A model generated the notes under the pieces. It was not told the origin of the DNA. It was given only the letters and a program-made list of their open reading frames with translations, and did no database searches. Made by a program: the position numbers and the translations under genes. Of a DNA stretch of 64,000 nt, positions 18,108 through 27,067 are shown piece after piece (within the stretch, counting starts at the first letter, position 1; each line of letters begins with the position of its first letter). The stretch is from assembly GCF_030817535.1 (NCBI RefSeq), contig NZ_JAUSZL010000002.1, positions 5,518,001-5,582,000 of the forward strand, in the 5' to 3' direction. The stretch is from Streptomyces sp. V3I8. GTDB taxonomy: Bacteria; Actinomycetota; Actinomycetes; Streptomycetales; Streptomycetaceae.

Positions 18108-18497
18108 GTGGACATGGGCGCGATACGCCGACGCCTCGCGCTCGGTACCGCCGTGCTGACGGCGTCCGGGCTGCTGGCGCTCGCGGGCCCGGTGGGTGAC
18201 GCGTCGGCGGCGGCACCGTGCGCCGGACGGAAGGTCCGCACGCTGACCTTCTCCACCGGCTTCGTGAACGTCCACAAGAAGAGCGGTTACGTGTGCGCGG
18301 TGACCTACCCCAAGAAGGTGGGCGCCCGCCGCTACATGATGGTGAGCGTGCAGGCCCGCGGGAGCGAGCGGGTGCCGAACGCGGGCCGCTTCGTGCGGTA
18401 CGCGGGTCCGGTGAAGGTGCACGCCGGTCACCGCTGTGTACGGATCAGGGGGGCGGTCGGCTCGGGCTCGGTCGGCACGGGCTGGATCCTCTGCTGA
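18108..18497 (+). CDS. Small secreted protein of unknown function
   Basis: The 129-residue product starts at GTG 18108, with GGAGG 7 nt upstream; an in-frame ATG two codons later is less well spaced. A signal peptide covers about residues 1-36 (RRRLALGTAVLTASGLLALAG, cleavage near ASA-AAPC). The mature part is a basic domain of about 94 residues with four cysteines (APCAGRK, YVCAVTYP, HRCVRIRG and the C-terminal WILC), enough for two disulfides. I do not recognise the family. It follows the ABC exporter by 155 bp but has its own upstream repeats, so co-transcription is not certain. Confidence 0.7.
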   Translation: MDMGAIRRRLALGTAVLTASGLLALAGPVGDASAAAPCAGRKVRTLTFSTGFVNVHKKSGYVCAVTYPKKVGARRYMMVSVQARGSERVPNAGRFVRYAGPVKVHAGHRCVRIRGAVGSGSVGTGWILC

Positions 18498-18636
18498 GCC
18501 CGCCGTTCCCGCCCGCCCGGCCCCCGGTCGTGCGATCTTCGTACGGACCTGTCCGCAATGCCCGCAACCTCCCCTGGTGTGTCCGCTGTCGCTCCGCTAG
18601 GTTCCGGCGGACATCTGCGTATTCAGGGGAGAACGC

Positions 18637-20085
18637 ATGCGCAAGACGCTCAGATGGCTGTTGTCTCTCGTGGTGCTCATAGGCACCGCGAGCACGGCCG
18701 GGGTGGCCACCGCCGCCCAGCCGGAAGCCTCCGGCCCGACACTCGTCACGGACGAGGCCGCGGACATCAAGGACCGCCTCCTCGCGATACCGGGCATGAG
18801 CCTGATCGAGGAGAAGCCCTACACCGGCTACCGCTTCTTCGTCCTCAACTACACCCAGCCGGTCGACCACCGGCACCCGTCCAAGGGCACCTTCCAGCAG
18901 CGCATCACCGTGCTGCACAAGGACACGGCCCGCCCGACGGTCTTCTACACCGGCGGCTACAACGTCTCCACGACCCCGAGCCGCCGCGAGCCGACCCAGA
19001 TCGTGGACGGCAACCAGGTCTCGATGGAGTACCGCTACTTCACCCCGTCGCGGCCCGCGCCGGCGGACTGGTCGAAGCTCGACATCTGGCAGGCGGCCAG
19101 CGACCAGCACCGCATCTTCACGGCCCTCAAGCCGGTCTACGACAAGAAGTGGGTCTCGACCGGCGGTTCGAAGGGCGGCATGACCGCCACGTACTTCGAG
19201 CGCTTCTACCCGCGTGACATGGACGGCGTCGTCGCGTACGTCGCCCCCAACGACGTGGTGAACAAGGAGGACTCGGCGTACGACCGGTTCTTCGCGAAGG
19301 TCGGCACCAAGGAGTGCCGCACCAAGCTGAACGCGGTGCAGCGCGAGGCGCTCGTGCGCCGTACGCCGCTGGAGAAGAAGTACAAGGAGCTGGCCGCCGC
19401 CGAGGGCTACACCTTCAACACGATCGGCGGTCTGGACCGGGCCTACGAGGCGGTCGTCCTCGACTACGTGTGGGGCTTCTGGCAGTACAGCCTGCTCGCC
19501 GACTGCGACACGATCCCGGCGGACGCGAAGAACGCCACGGACGACGAGATCTGGACGTCGATCGACACGATCTCCGGCTTCTCGGCCTACACGGACCAGG
19601 GTCTGACGCCGTACACGCCGTACTACTACCAGGCCGGCACGCAGCTCGGTGCGCCCACCATCGGCTTCCCGCACATCGAGAAGAAGTACATCCGCTACGG
19701 CTACCAGCCGCCGCGGAACTTCGTGCCGCGCGACATCGAGATGACGTTCCAGCCGGGCGTCATGCGCAGCGTCGACTCCTGGGTCAGGCACCACGCGAAC
19801 CGGATGCTGTTCGTGTACGGGCAGAACGACCCGTGGGGTGCCGAGCCGTTCCACCTCGGCAAGGGCGCCCGTGACGCGTACGTCTTCACGGCCCCCGGCC
19901 TGAACCACGGCGCCAACGTCGCGGGTCTCGTCCCCGACCAGAAGGCGCTCGCCACGGCCCGCATCCTCCAGTGGGCGGGCGTCGCCCCGGCCGCCGTCCA
20001 GGCGGACCCGCGGAAGGCGAAGCCGCTGGCGAAGTACGACTCGAAGCTGGACAAGCGCACGGTCGAGCGCCAGCTCCGTCCGTAG
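18637..20085 (+). CDS. Secreted PS-10 type (S37) serine aminopeptidase
   Basis: The 482-residue product starts at ATG 18637 behind AGGGGAGA. A signal peptide (MRKTLRWLLSLVVLIGTAST, cleavage near TAA-QPEA) leads into the Streptomyces PS-10/S37 peptidase domain. The nucleophile is in STGGSKGGMTATYFERFYPR. The acid/histidine region is FVYGQNDPWGAEPFHLGKGA followed by APGLNHGANV. The family removes di- to tetrapeptides, often next to proline, from the N-terminus of extracellular peptides. Such genes are also annotated as S28. It stands alone between the small secreted protein gene and a convergent lipoprotein gene. Confidence 0.88.
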   Translation: MRKTLRWLLSLVVLIGTASTAGVATAAQPEASGPTLVTDEAADIKDRLLAIPGMSLIEEKPYTGYRFFVLNYTQPVDHRHPSKGTFQQRITVLHKDTARPTVFYTGGYNVSTTPSRREPTQIVDGNQVSMEYRYFTPSRPAPADWSKLDIWQAASDQHRIFTALKPVYDKKWVSTGGSKGGMTATYFERFYPRDMDGVVAYVAPNDVVNKEDSAYDRFFAKVGTKECRTKLNAVQREALVRRTPLEKKYKELAAAEGYTFNTIGGLDRAYEAVVLDYVWGFWQYSLLADCDTIPADAKNATDDEIWTSIDTISGFSAYTDQGLTPYTPYYYQAGTQLGAPTIGFPHIEKKYIRYGYQPPRNFVPRDIEMTFQPGVMRSVDSWVRHHANRMLFVYGQNDPWGAEPFHLGKGARDAYVFTAPGLNHGANVAGLVPDQKALATARILQWAGVAPAAVQADPRKAKPLAKYDSKLDKRTVERQLRP

Positions 20086-20131
20086 TCCCGCGCGGGTTCC
20101 GCGTGCCGCGCCCGTCCGTCGAGCCCCCGGG

Positions 20132-20776
20132 CTACGACGGGCGGGCGCAGCCCACCGGTTTCGGCCCGCCGAGCCGGACGTACAGCCGCGTCGACGCGGG
20201 GCAGTCGGAACGCCGCTCCACGGCCGAGGTCACCCGGTACCCGGGCGTCCTGCCGTCCCCGCCGCCGTTCCGGTCGCACGTGGTCTCCCGCACCTGGCCC
20301 GTCCCCACGTCGTGGACGCAGTCGCCGACGATGGTGCGGGGGCCTCCGCCGCCGCCCGGGTCGCCGGGGTGCGGGGCCTGCAGGCCGCGCATACAGGCGT
20401 AGCCCCGCGGGACCGTGCCGCCGCCGTCCTCGCCGGCCGGCGGCTTCTGCTCGCTGATGTGCAGGACGAAGTCCGTGGTGGCGGGGCAGGGCGGACCCTC
20501 GTCCGCGCCGCCGTCGTGCCGGGCGACCACCCGGGCCGCGGCCCGCTCGCCGGTGCAGGGCACCTCGGTGAACGACTCGCGCCCGAACGAACTGCACTCG
20601 TCGATCCCGAGGAACACCACCCCGTACCCGAAGGTCCGCGTCGGGGCCGGCGCCGCGGTGCTCTCCCGCGCACCGCCGCCGTCGCCCCCGGACGACCGCC
20701 CGCACCCGGACAGAGCCGCCGCCACCGCCACGAGCAGCGCGCACAGCACGCCCGCGAAGCTTTGTGCACCGCGCAT
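20132..20776 (-). CDS. Putative lipoprotein of unknown function
   Basis: The 214-residue product starts at ATG 20776 with a lipoprotein signal. The hydrophobic stretch FAGVLCALLVAVAAAL ends in a lipobox LSGC, so C25 would be lipidated. The mature part has paired cysteines (DECSSFGRES, EVPCTGER, PPCPATTDF, YACMRGL, GDCVHDVG, ETTCDRN, SDCPAST), suggesting a disulfide-stabilised two-repeat fold. It resembles the many small cell-surface lipoproteins of Streptomyces, but I cannot assign a function. It converges with the S37 peptidase gene. Confidence 0.75.
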   Translation of the reverse strand: MRGAQSFAGVLCALLVAVAAALSGCGRSSGGDGGGARESTAAPAPTRTFGYGVVFLGIDECSSFGRESFTEVPCTGERAAARVVARHDGGADEGPPCPATTDFVLHISEQKPPAGEDGGGTVPRGYACMRGLQAPHPGDPGGGGGPRTIVGDCVHDVGTGQVRETTCDRNGGGDGRTPGYRVTSAVERRSDCPASTRLYVRLGGPKPVGCARPS

Positions 20777-20923
20777 GACACCCCCCGTTCCCCGCCCAGC
20801 GTGGCCCGCCGGGACGGGCCCCGTCGGGCATACGGGGTGTTTTGGGCCACTTGGGGGCGGCCCGCGCGAGGCGCGTCGTAGGCCCCGTACGCCAGGGCCG
20901 TACGCACGCCCCGCGCATCGGCC

Positions 20924-22741
20924 CTAGTACGTCAGCCCGTGCCCCACCGGGTACAGCACCCGGGCCGGATCGTCCGCGCGCTGCACCGGCACCGGCAGCC
21001 TGCCGCGCGGGCCGGCCCGGCCGGCGAGCACCCGCACCGCGGCACGCAGCTCGACGTCCGTCCACGAGTACGACGCCAGGTAGGCCTTCACGCCCGGCAG
21101 GTGGGCCACGTCGTACGGATTGCGGATGGCCAGCGCGACCACCGGGCGGCCCGTCGCGAGCAATTGCTCCACGAGGGTCCGCTGACTGGAGGCTGCGGTG
21201 ACGTTGTACGTCCCCACCAGCACCGCGTCCACGTCCTGGGCCGCGGCGACGGCCTTCGCGACGGTCGCGGCGGAGGGCGCCGTGCCGGTGGACAACGCCG
21301 TGGCCGTGAAGCCCAGTTCGGTGAGCGCGGCCGCCAGCACGGCCGTGGGCGGACCGGTGGTGCCGGACGGCGAGGCCGGATCGGCGCCGACGACGAGCAC
21401 CTTCCTGTGCGTACGACGCGACAGCGGCAGCAGCCCGCCGGAGTTCACCAGCAGTGTCGTCGTCCGCTCGGCGATCCGGTCGGCGGCCTTCAGGTGCGCG
21501 GGAATCCCGACGGCACGGTCCACCCCGCGATCCGTGACGTACGGGTCCTTCAGCAGCCCGAGCTTCGCCTTCAGCCGCAGGATGCGCAGGATCGATTCGT
21601 CGAGGCGGGCCTCCGTCAGCTCACCGCCGCGGACGGCCGCGAGGACCGCGTTCCAGGCGACGTCCAGCTCGGGCGGGTTGAGGAGCTGGTCGACGCCGGC
21701 CTTCAGGGCGAGCACGGGCACCCGGTCGTCGCCGTACTTCGTGCGGACGCCCTGCATGCCGAGCGAGTCCGTCACCACGACCCCGTCGTAGCCGAGCCGT
21801 TCGCGCAGGATGCCGGTGAGGATCGGGCGGGAGAGGGTGGCCGGGTCGCCCGCCGGGTCGAGCGCCGGGACCATGATGTGCGCGGTCATGATCGAGTCGA
21901 TGCCCGCGGCGACGGCGGCGCGGAAGGGGGGTGCGTCCAGCTCGGCCCACTGCGCCTCGGTGTGCTCGATGACCGGGAAGCCGTAGTGGCTGTCGGTCTC
22001 GGTGTCGCCGTGCCCCGGGAAGTGCTTGGAGGTGGCCGCGACCCCGGCGCCCTGGTAGCCCTTCACCTGCGCGGCCACCAGGCCCGCCACGGCCTCGGGG
22101 TCGGCGCCGAAGGAGCGTACGCCGATGACCGGGTTGGCCGGGTTGACGTTCACGTCGGCGACCGGGGCGTAGTCCTGCAGGATGCCCATCGCACGCAGTT
22201 CGGTGCCACCGATCCGGCCGGCCGTGCGGGCGTCGGTGCGCGAGCCGCCGGCGCCGAGGGCCATCGCGCCGGGGAAGAGCGTCGCGGGGGTGCCCACCCG
22301 GGCGACTATGCCGTGCTCCTGGTCGGTGGAGATGAGCACGGGCAGGCCGCGGGGCCGGGCCAGGGAGGCCCGCTGGATGCCGTTGCTCAGGTCGGCGATC
22401 TGGTGCGGTTCACGGGTGTTGTGCGCCCACCCGAAGTAGATGATGCCGCCGACCCGGTACTTCGCGATCAGCTCGGCGGCCGTGCGTACGCCGATCTCCG
22501 CGAGGTTGGCGTCGATGTCGGCCTGGTCGGGCTCGGTGGCGGAGTGCCCGTACACCCGCATCACGAAGAGCTGTCCGACCTTCTCCTCGAGCGTCATACG
22601 GGAGACGAGGGCGCGCAGCCGCTTGTCGCCCTCGTGCTGCGTGGTGGCGGTGTCGCCGGCCTGTGCGGAGGTGCCGCCGGCGGCGACGGCCGCCGCCGCG
22701 CCCGCGGTGGCCGCGAGCAGCGTACGTCTGGAGGTGTGCAC
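20924..22741 (-). CDS. Secreted glycoside hydrolase family 3 (NagZ-like beta-N-acetylhexosaminidase)
   Basis: The 605-residue protein starts at GTG 22741, with GAAGGAG a few bases upstream. The leader has a Tat-like motif (SRRTLLAATAGAAAA). The GH3 N-domain includes GIIYFGWAHN, LISTDQEHGIVARVG, and the NagZ loop KHFPGHGDTETDSHYG whose Asp/His act as acid/base. The nucleophile region is VVVTDSLGMQGV. A GH3 C-terminal domain follows (RKVLVVGADPASPSGTT, VDAVLVGTYNVTAASSQRTL). It would release N-acetylglucosamine from chitin or peptidoglycan fragments outside the cell. Its upstream gap holds a dispersed repeat copy. Confidence 0.9.
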   Translation of the reverse strand: MHTSRRTLLAATAGAAAAVAAGGTSAQAGDTATTQHEGDKRLRALVSRMTLEEKVGQLFVMRVYGHSATEPDQADIDANLAEIGVRTAAELIAKYRVGGIIYFGWAHNTREPHQIADLSNGIQRASLARPRGLPVLISTDQEHGIVARVGTPATLFPGAMALGAGGSRTDARTAGRIGGTELRAMGILQDYAPVADVNVNPANPVIGVRSFGADPEAVAGLVAAQVKGYQGAGVAATSKHFPGHGDTETDSHYGFPVIEHTEAQWAELDAPPFRAAVAAGIDSIMTAHIMVPALDPAGDPATLSRPILTGILRERLGYDGVVVTDSLGMQGVRTKYGDDRVPVLALKAGVDQLLNPPELDVAWNAVLAAVRGGELTEARLDESILRILRLKAKLGLLKDPYVTDRGVDRAVGIPAHLKAADRIAERTTTLLVNSGGLLPLSRRTHRKVLVVGADPASPSGTTGPPTAVLAAALTELGFTATALSTGTAPSAATVAKAVAAAQDVDAVLVGTYNVTAASSQRTLVEQLLATGRPVVALAIRNPYDVAHLPGVKAYLASYSWTDVELRAAVRVLAGRAGPRGRLPVPVQRADDPARVLYPVGHGLTY

Positions 22742-22904
22742 GTGCGCTCCTTCCCAGGAGGGCCCGGGGGCCCGTGGAGGGGCGGGTATGAAGGAAACTG
22801 CCAAGGAGCCACGGATATCCGGGAAATAACTGCCAGTCAAGAGCGCGGACAGGCGCGGCGCGGGTGAGAAGCGGGTGGGGAGCCGTCACCGGCGCCGTCG
22901 GATC

Positions 22905-22924
22905 AGGGGCGCGGGGGAACTGCG
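22905..22924 (+). repeat. Dispersed GC-rich intergenic repeat, copy 2
   Basis: An aggggcgcgggggaactgcgc core lies at about 22905-22925, followed by gcgacgagcccccaccggcc. It is in the gap between the GH3 gene and the isomerase gene, and matches the copies at 35.2 kb closely apart from one extra G. Confidence 0.7.
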
Positions 22925-22984
22925 CGACGAGCCCCCACCGGCCCGCACCCGACCACGCACGGAATCAACCCCTACGCAGACCCG

Positions 22985-23785
22985 TTACGCAGACTCGTTC
23001 AGCAGCCGAGCCAGATGATCCCGCCCCCCGGCCAGCAGCCCCTCGAGCGGCGCGGCCGACTCGTACCACCGCTTCTCGTACTCCCAGCACAGCCACCCGT
23101 CCCACCCCTCGCGCGCGAGCAGCTCGACGCACTCGGCGAGGGGAAGCACGCCCGCGCCGAGCGGCAGCGGGGTGGTGTCGTCCGGGGACGCGATGTCCTT
23201 GACCTGGACGTACCCGAGGAACGGGGACAGCGAGGCGAAGCTGGTCAGGGGCTGCTCGCCGCCCAGCCAGGTGTGCATGACGTCCCACAGGGCGCCCGCC
23301 TGCCGGTGGCCGACCAGCCCGAGGACACGGGTCGCGTCGGCGCCGGTGCGGTGCGAGTCATGGGTCTCCAACAGGACGCGTACGTCGAGGTCGGCGGCGT
23401 ACTCGGCCGCCGTGCCCAGCCGGCGGGCGGCCGTCGCGTCGGCGTCCTCGGGGCTCTGGCCCTCGACGGCGCCGGGGAAGACCCGGACGTAGGGCGCGCC
23501 CAGGTCCCGCGCCAGGTCGAGGAGCTCGCGGATCTCGGCGATCACCGGGGCGTCGTCGCCGGGCGCCGCCACGCGCGTGTACCCGGCCAGGCCCAGGATC
23601 TCGACGCCCGCCGCCTTGAACTCGGCGGCCACGTCGGCCCGCTCGGTGTGACCGAGGCCGGTGTGCACGGGCTCCTCGGGGTGCGCGCGCAGCTCGACGC
23701 CGTGGTAGCCGTGGGTGGCGGCGAGCCGCACCACGTCGGCGATCGGGAGGCCGGGTACACCGAGGGTGGAGAAGGCCAGTTTCAC
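22985..23785 (-). CDS. Sugar phosphate isomerase/epimerase (xylose isomerase-like TIM barrel)
   Basis: The 266-residue protein starts at GTG 23785, with GAAGG 8 nt upstream; the longer open frame runs antisense to the next gene. It opens with VKLAFSTLGVPGLPIADVVR and GVELRAHPEEPVHTG. Metal/active-site blocks LLETHDSHRTGAD, GALWDVMHTWLGGE and WDGWLCWEYEKRWYE follow the AP_endonuc_2/IolE-like TIM-barrel pattern. It probably isomerises or epimerises a sugar or keto-inositol; substrate is unknown. It is on the same strand as the GH3 gene, 243 bp downstream-to-upstream. The stop codon is TAA. Confidence 0.82.
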   Translation of the reverse strand: MKLAFSTLGVPGLPIADVVRLAATHGYHGVELRAHPEEPVHTGLGHTERADVAAEFKAAGVEILGLAGYTRVAAPGDDAPVIAEIRELLDLARDLGAPYVRVFPGAVEGQSPEDADATAARRLGTAAEYAADLDVRVLLETHDSHRTGADATRVLGLVGHRQAGALWDVMHTWLGGEQPLTSFASLSPFLGYVQVKDIASPDDTTPLPLGAGVLPLAECVELLAREGWDGWLCWEYEKRWYESAAPLEGLLAGGRDHLARLLNESA

Positions 23786-23952
23786 GGATGGCACCTTCGC
23801 TGTCGCTGTCGAGTTCCGGACGGGCGTCTGCCGCGCCGCCCCGGGACGGCGCGGCATGAAACGGACCCTACCCACGGCTCGCGTTCTCTCACTTCCCGGC
23901 GCGGGTCCGGACACGAGGGTTCCCTGCACGGCAGGGGGGATAGCCTTCCCGC

Positions 23953-25446
23953 GTGCTGCAGTACGACGATCTGACGCGTCCGGAGCGTGCCGTCTGGGAC
24001 GCCTTCCCCGAGGGCCGGCTCGTGGACCTCCGCACCGGGGTCGCCGAGGAGGACGACCCCGGGGAGGGGCAGGACTGGGGCGCCGGACGCACGGTCCGCG
24101 CGGAGGTCCTGGTGGCGCTGCTGCTCGGGGCGAACGCCACACAGCGGGGAGCCGTGGCGGCCCTCGGCCTCGCGGGCGCGCGGATCGCCGGCCGCCTGGA
24201 CCTGGCGGGCGCCGACATCGCCCACACCGTGCACCTCGCGTCGTGCAGGCTGGACGAGACCGTGAGCATCCGCGACAGCGCCACCCGGACGATCCGGATG
24301 ACCGACTGCCACGTGTACGACATCGACGCGCGGATGGCCCGGATCGAGGGCCGCCTGGACCTGCGCAGGACGACCCTGCGGGGCGGCCGGCTCGCACTCA
24401 CCAACGCCCATGTCTCCGGCGAACTGATCCTGAACGGGGCGACGCTGGAATCCGGCGGCACGTGGGCCCTGTTCGCCGGGGGACTGTCCGTCGAGGGCGC
24501 GGTGTTCTGCCGCGACGGGTTCAGGAGCAGGGGCGGACTGCGGCTGCTGGGCGCGCAGTTGTCCGGCGGCCTGATCATGCCCGGGGCGCGGCTGGAGAAC
24601 CCGCACGGCGAGGCGATCCTCGCCGAGCACGCCACGGCGACGGCCGTCGAGCTGACCGACGGCTTCGGCGCGACCGGCGCGGTGTGCCTGCGCGGCATGC
24701 ACATCACCAACCGGCTCACGCTGAACGGGGCCGCCCTCGGTGAGCCGGGCGGCTCCCTGGACTGCTCCCGGATGCAGGCCGGCGAGATCGACCTGACGCC
24801 CCGTACGGCCCCGCCCGGCGGTGTCGACCTGCGCGGCGCCCGGGTGGAGGTGCTGCGGGACAACGAGGCGGTCCGGGCGGCGGTCGTACGGCTGGAGGGG
24901 CTGACGTACACGTCCCTGCACGCGCAGGACGCCGCGCCGCGGGGGCCCGTCGGGGTGGAGCGCCGGGTGGCGTGGATCCGCGGGTCGCCCGGGTACAGCC
25001 CGCAGCCGTACGAGCAACTGGCGGGCTGGTACCGCCTGATGGGCCACGACGACGACGCGCGCCTCGTCCTGCTGGAGAAACAGCGCCACCGACGCGGCAC
25101 GCTCCGCCCCCTCAACCGGCTCCGGGGCCACGTCTTCGACGCGACGGTCGGTTACGGGTACCGGCCCTGGCGGGCGGGGAGCTGGCTCCTGCTGCTGTCC
25201 CTCATCGGCACGCTGGTCTTCGGGGCGCACACCCCCATACCGAACAAGGAAGGCGAGGGGCCGCCGTTCAGCGCGCTCGCCTACACCCTGGACCTGCTGA
25301 TCCCGATCGGGGGCTTCGGACAGCGCGGGGCCTGGCACTGGGAGAACGACGGCGTGATGTGGCTATCGTACGCGCTGATCGCCGCGGGCTGGCTCCTGAC
25401 CACGGCGGTGGTGGCGGGCGTGACCCGCTCCCTGAACAAGAACTGA
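23953..25446 (+). CDS. Membrane-anchored protein with pentapeptide-like right-handed helix repeats
   Basis: This 497-residue protein starts at GTG 23953. No good ribosome site is seen, and TAGCCT lies just 6-11 nt upstream, so the message may be leaderless. After an acidic N-terminal 60 residues, roughly residues 60-330 repeat motifs of the type ARIAGRLDLAGADIAHTVHL, CRLDETVSIRD, ARIEGRLDLRRTTLRGG and AHVSGELILNGATLESGG. These suggest a stacked beta-helix. The C-terminus has about three membrane segments (GSWLLLLSLIGTLVFGA, YTLDLLIPIGGF, SYALIAAGWLLTTAVVAG). I do not know the function; the domain order suggests a cytoplasmic scaffold tethered to the membrane. Confidence 0.8.
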   Translation: MLQYDDLTRPERAVWDAFPEGRLVDLRTGVAEEDDPGEGQDWGAGRTVRAEVLVALLLGANATQRGAVAALGLAGARIAGRLDLAGADIAHTVHLASCRLDETVSIRDSATRTIRMTDCHVYDIDARMARIEGRLDLRRTTLRGGRLALTNAHVSGELILNGATLESGGTWALFAGGLSVEGAVFCRDGFRSRGGLRLLGAQLSGGLIMPGARLENPHGEAILAEHATATAVELTDGFGATGAVCLRGMHITNRLTLNGAALGEPGGSLDCSRMQAGEIDLTPRTAPPGGVDLRGARVEVLRDNEAVRAAVVRLEGLTYTSLHAQDAAPRGPVGVERRVAWIRGSPGYSPQPYEQLAGWYRLMGHDDDARLVLLEKQRHRRGTLRPLNRLRGHVFDATVGYGYRPWRAGSWLLLLSLIGTLVFGAHTPIPNKEGEGPPFSALAYTLDLLIPIGGFGQRGAWHWENDGVMWLSYALIAAGWLLTTAVVAGVTRSLNKN

Positions 25447-25447
25447 G

Positions 25448-25491
25448 CCGGTGTCACGGGCGCGGCGCATGGCCGGCGCCCGGGACACCGG
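25448..25491. terminator. Bidirectional terminator hairpin
   Basis: CCGGTGTC (25448-25455) pairs with GACACCGG (25484-25491). After one mismatch, CGGGCGC (25457-25463) pairs with GCGCCCG (25476-25482). It lies between two convergent genes, giving a 15-pair stem. Confidence 0.75.
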
Positions 25492-25499
25492 ACGGCGGG

Positions 25500-25868
25500 T
25501 CAGGCCGCCGGAGCGATGATCACAGCCGTTCCGTAGGCGCAGACCTCGGTGCCGATGTCCTGGGCCGTCGTGACGTCGAAGCGCATGGCGAGCACGGCGT
25601 TGGCGCCGCGGGCGCCGGCCGCCTCCAGGAGACGCTCCATCGCCTCGTTGCGGGTCTGCACCAGGGTCTTGGTCAGGCCCTTCAGCTCACCGCCGATCAC
25701 CGACTTCAGTCCGGCGCCCAGCTGGGAACCCAGGTTGCGGGAACGCACGGTGAGGCCGAACACCTCTCCGATCACCTGCTTCACCTCGTGCCCCGGCACG
25801 TCGTTGGTGGTCACGACCAGAACGTTCGAGCCCTGTGCCGGGCCTCCGGTGTAGTCGTCGATGGGCAT
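25500..25868 (-). CDS. YbjQ/UPF0145 family heavy-metal-binding-like protein
   Basis: The 122-residue product starts at ATG 25868, the first methionine before the conserved core; the frame is open further upstream without recognisable sequence. The core matches the YbjQ family: VLVVTTNDVPGHEVKQVIGE, VRSRNLGSQLGAGLKSVIGG, ETRNEAMERL-type helix (QTRNEAMERLLEAAGARGAN) and AVLAMRFDVTTAQDIGTEVC. These form small pentameric beta-alpha proteins of unknown role, historically called heavy-metal binding. It is cytoplasmic and stands alone. Confidence 0.85.
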   Translation of the reverse strand: MPIDDYTGGPAQGSNVLVVTTNDVPGHEVKQVIGEVFGLTVRSRNLGSQLGAGLKSVIGGELKGLTKTLVQTRNEAMERLLEAAGARGANAVLAMRFDVTTAQDIGTEVCAYGTAVIIAPAA

Positions 25869-26036
25869 GGGATCCGCCTCAGAGGTAGAAAGGAGTGAAA
25901 AGAACCGAGCACCTGCACAACGGTGTCGGTGGGGTGCCGGTTCATACGGCGCCGCCCGTTTTTTTCGGGACGTGTGACCGGGCGGTCCGCGGGACACCGC
26001 CGGACCGCCCGGTCGACCGAACCGGCGGAACGGTGA

Positions 26037-26942
26037 CTAGCTGCCGAGCCTGCCGTACACCTCGAAGGCGATCATCAGGTGTCCGACGGCGTTGGGGTGG
26101 GCGGAGCCGGGCGTCTGCGGCAGCAGCGGATCGATCCACCGCCCGGACGGGGACTGGCACATGTCCCTGCCGCGGAACACGGAGGAGGTGCCGACGAACT
26201 CGGCCTGTCCGAGGTGGGCCGCCGTCTCCAGCAGGAGATTCAACCGGTTCGTGGTCTGGTTGAGCCAGGTGATGTCGCCCTTGGCCAGGGGCACGGAGGA
26301 ACCGCAGGTGCTCCCGTCGGCGGGGAACAGGTTCGGGTATCCGACCACGACGACACGCGCCTCGGGGCTGCGCTTCTTGATGTCGGTGAGCATGCCGGGT
26401 ATGCGTGTGCTCAGCTTCGCGAAGTCCGCGTCCAGGTCCTTGCCGCCGCGCAGCAGTTGGTCGCGGCAGGGAGTGCCCTCCCTGGTCGTCAGCCCGGCCA
26501 GTACGCACGTGGTGAGCACGTCGGAGAAGCCGAGGTCGTTGCCGCCGAGCGTGACGGTCACCAGGTCGGTGTCCTTGGTGAGGGCGTTGACCTGCGGCGC
26601 GGACGATCCCTGCTGGTTCCACAGCGAACGCGTGGTGGCGCCGCTGCAGGTGACGTCCTTGAACACGGCCGGCTTGTAGGTCTGGGCGATCCACGACGGG
26701 TAGCTGCCCGAGGAACGCCTGCACTCCGCGTCCGTCTGCGGGGACAGGCCCGTGCCCGCGGCGTAGGAGTCACCCAGGGCGACGTACCGCTTGACGGATG
26801 TCTGCCCGGAGGTGGTGGCCGCCTCGGCCGGACCGGTCCCGCAGAACAGCAGCGAGGCCGTGACGGCGCCGAGGGCGGCGGTCGTCGCCGTCCGCCCGCG
26901 GAGTGCGGAATATCGACGGGAATATCGACGGGAATGAGGCAT
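26037..26942 (-). CDS. Secreted SGNH/GDSL hydrolase (lipase/esterase)
   Basis: The 301-residue product starts at ATG 26942, with AAGGGG 6 nt upstream. It has a signal peptide (TATTAALGAVTASLLFCGTG, cleavage near AEA-ATTSG). Block I is VALGDSYAAGTGL with the serine nucleophile, block III GGNDLGFSDVL, and block V AHPNAVGHLM with the catalytic histidine. Three cysteine pairs are likely, as in Streptomyces rimosus-type lipases. It hydrolyses ester lipids outside the cell. The leader begins RRYSRRYS because the 12-bp unit aatatcgacggg is tandemly duplicated at 26909-26932. Confidence 0.92.
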   Translation of the reverse strand: MPHSRRYSRRYSALRGRTATTAALGAVTASLLFCGTGPAEAATTSGQTSVKRYVALGDSYAAGTGLSPQTDAECRRSSGSYPSWIAQTYKPAVFKDVTCSGATTRSLWNQQGSSAPQVNALTKDTDLVTVTLGGNDLGFSDVLTTCVLAGLTTREGTPCRDQLLRGGKDLDADFAKLSTRIPGMLTDIKKRSPEARVVVVGYPNLFPADGSTCGSSVPLAKGDITWLNQTTNRLNLLLETAAHLGQAEFVGTSSVFRGRDMCQSPSGRWIDPLLPQTPGSAHPNAVGHLMIAFEVYGRLGS

Positions 26943-27067
26943 TGGGTCCCCTTGGGATGGAAAGGAAGCGTGCGGATCGGCGCCCCGCCGTTCGGTGCGC
27001 GGGCGCGCCTGTCGTCTCAACGGCACCGGTGCGCACCCGGTTCACCGCGCGCGGTGCGAGGCGGGTG

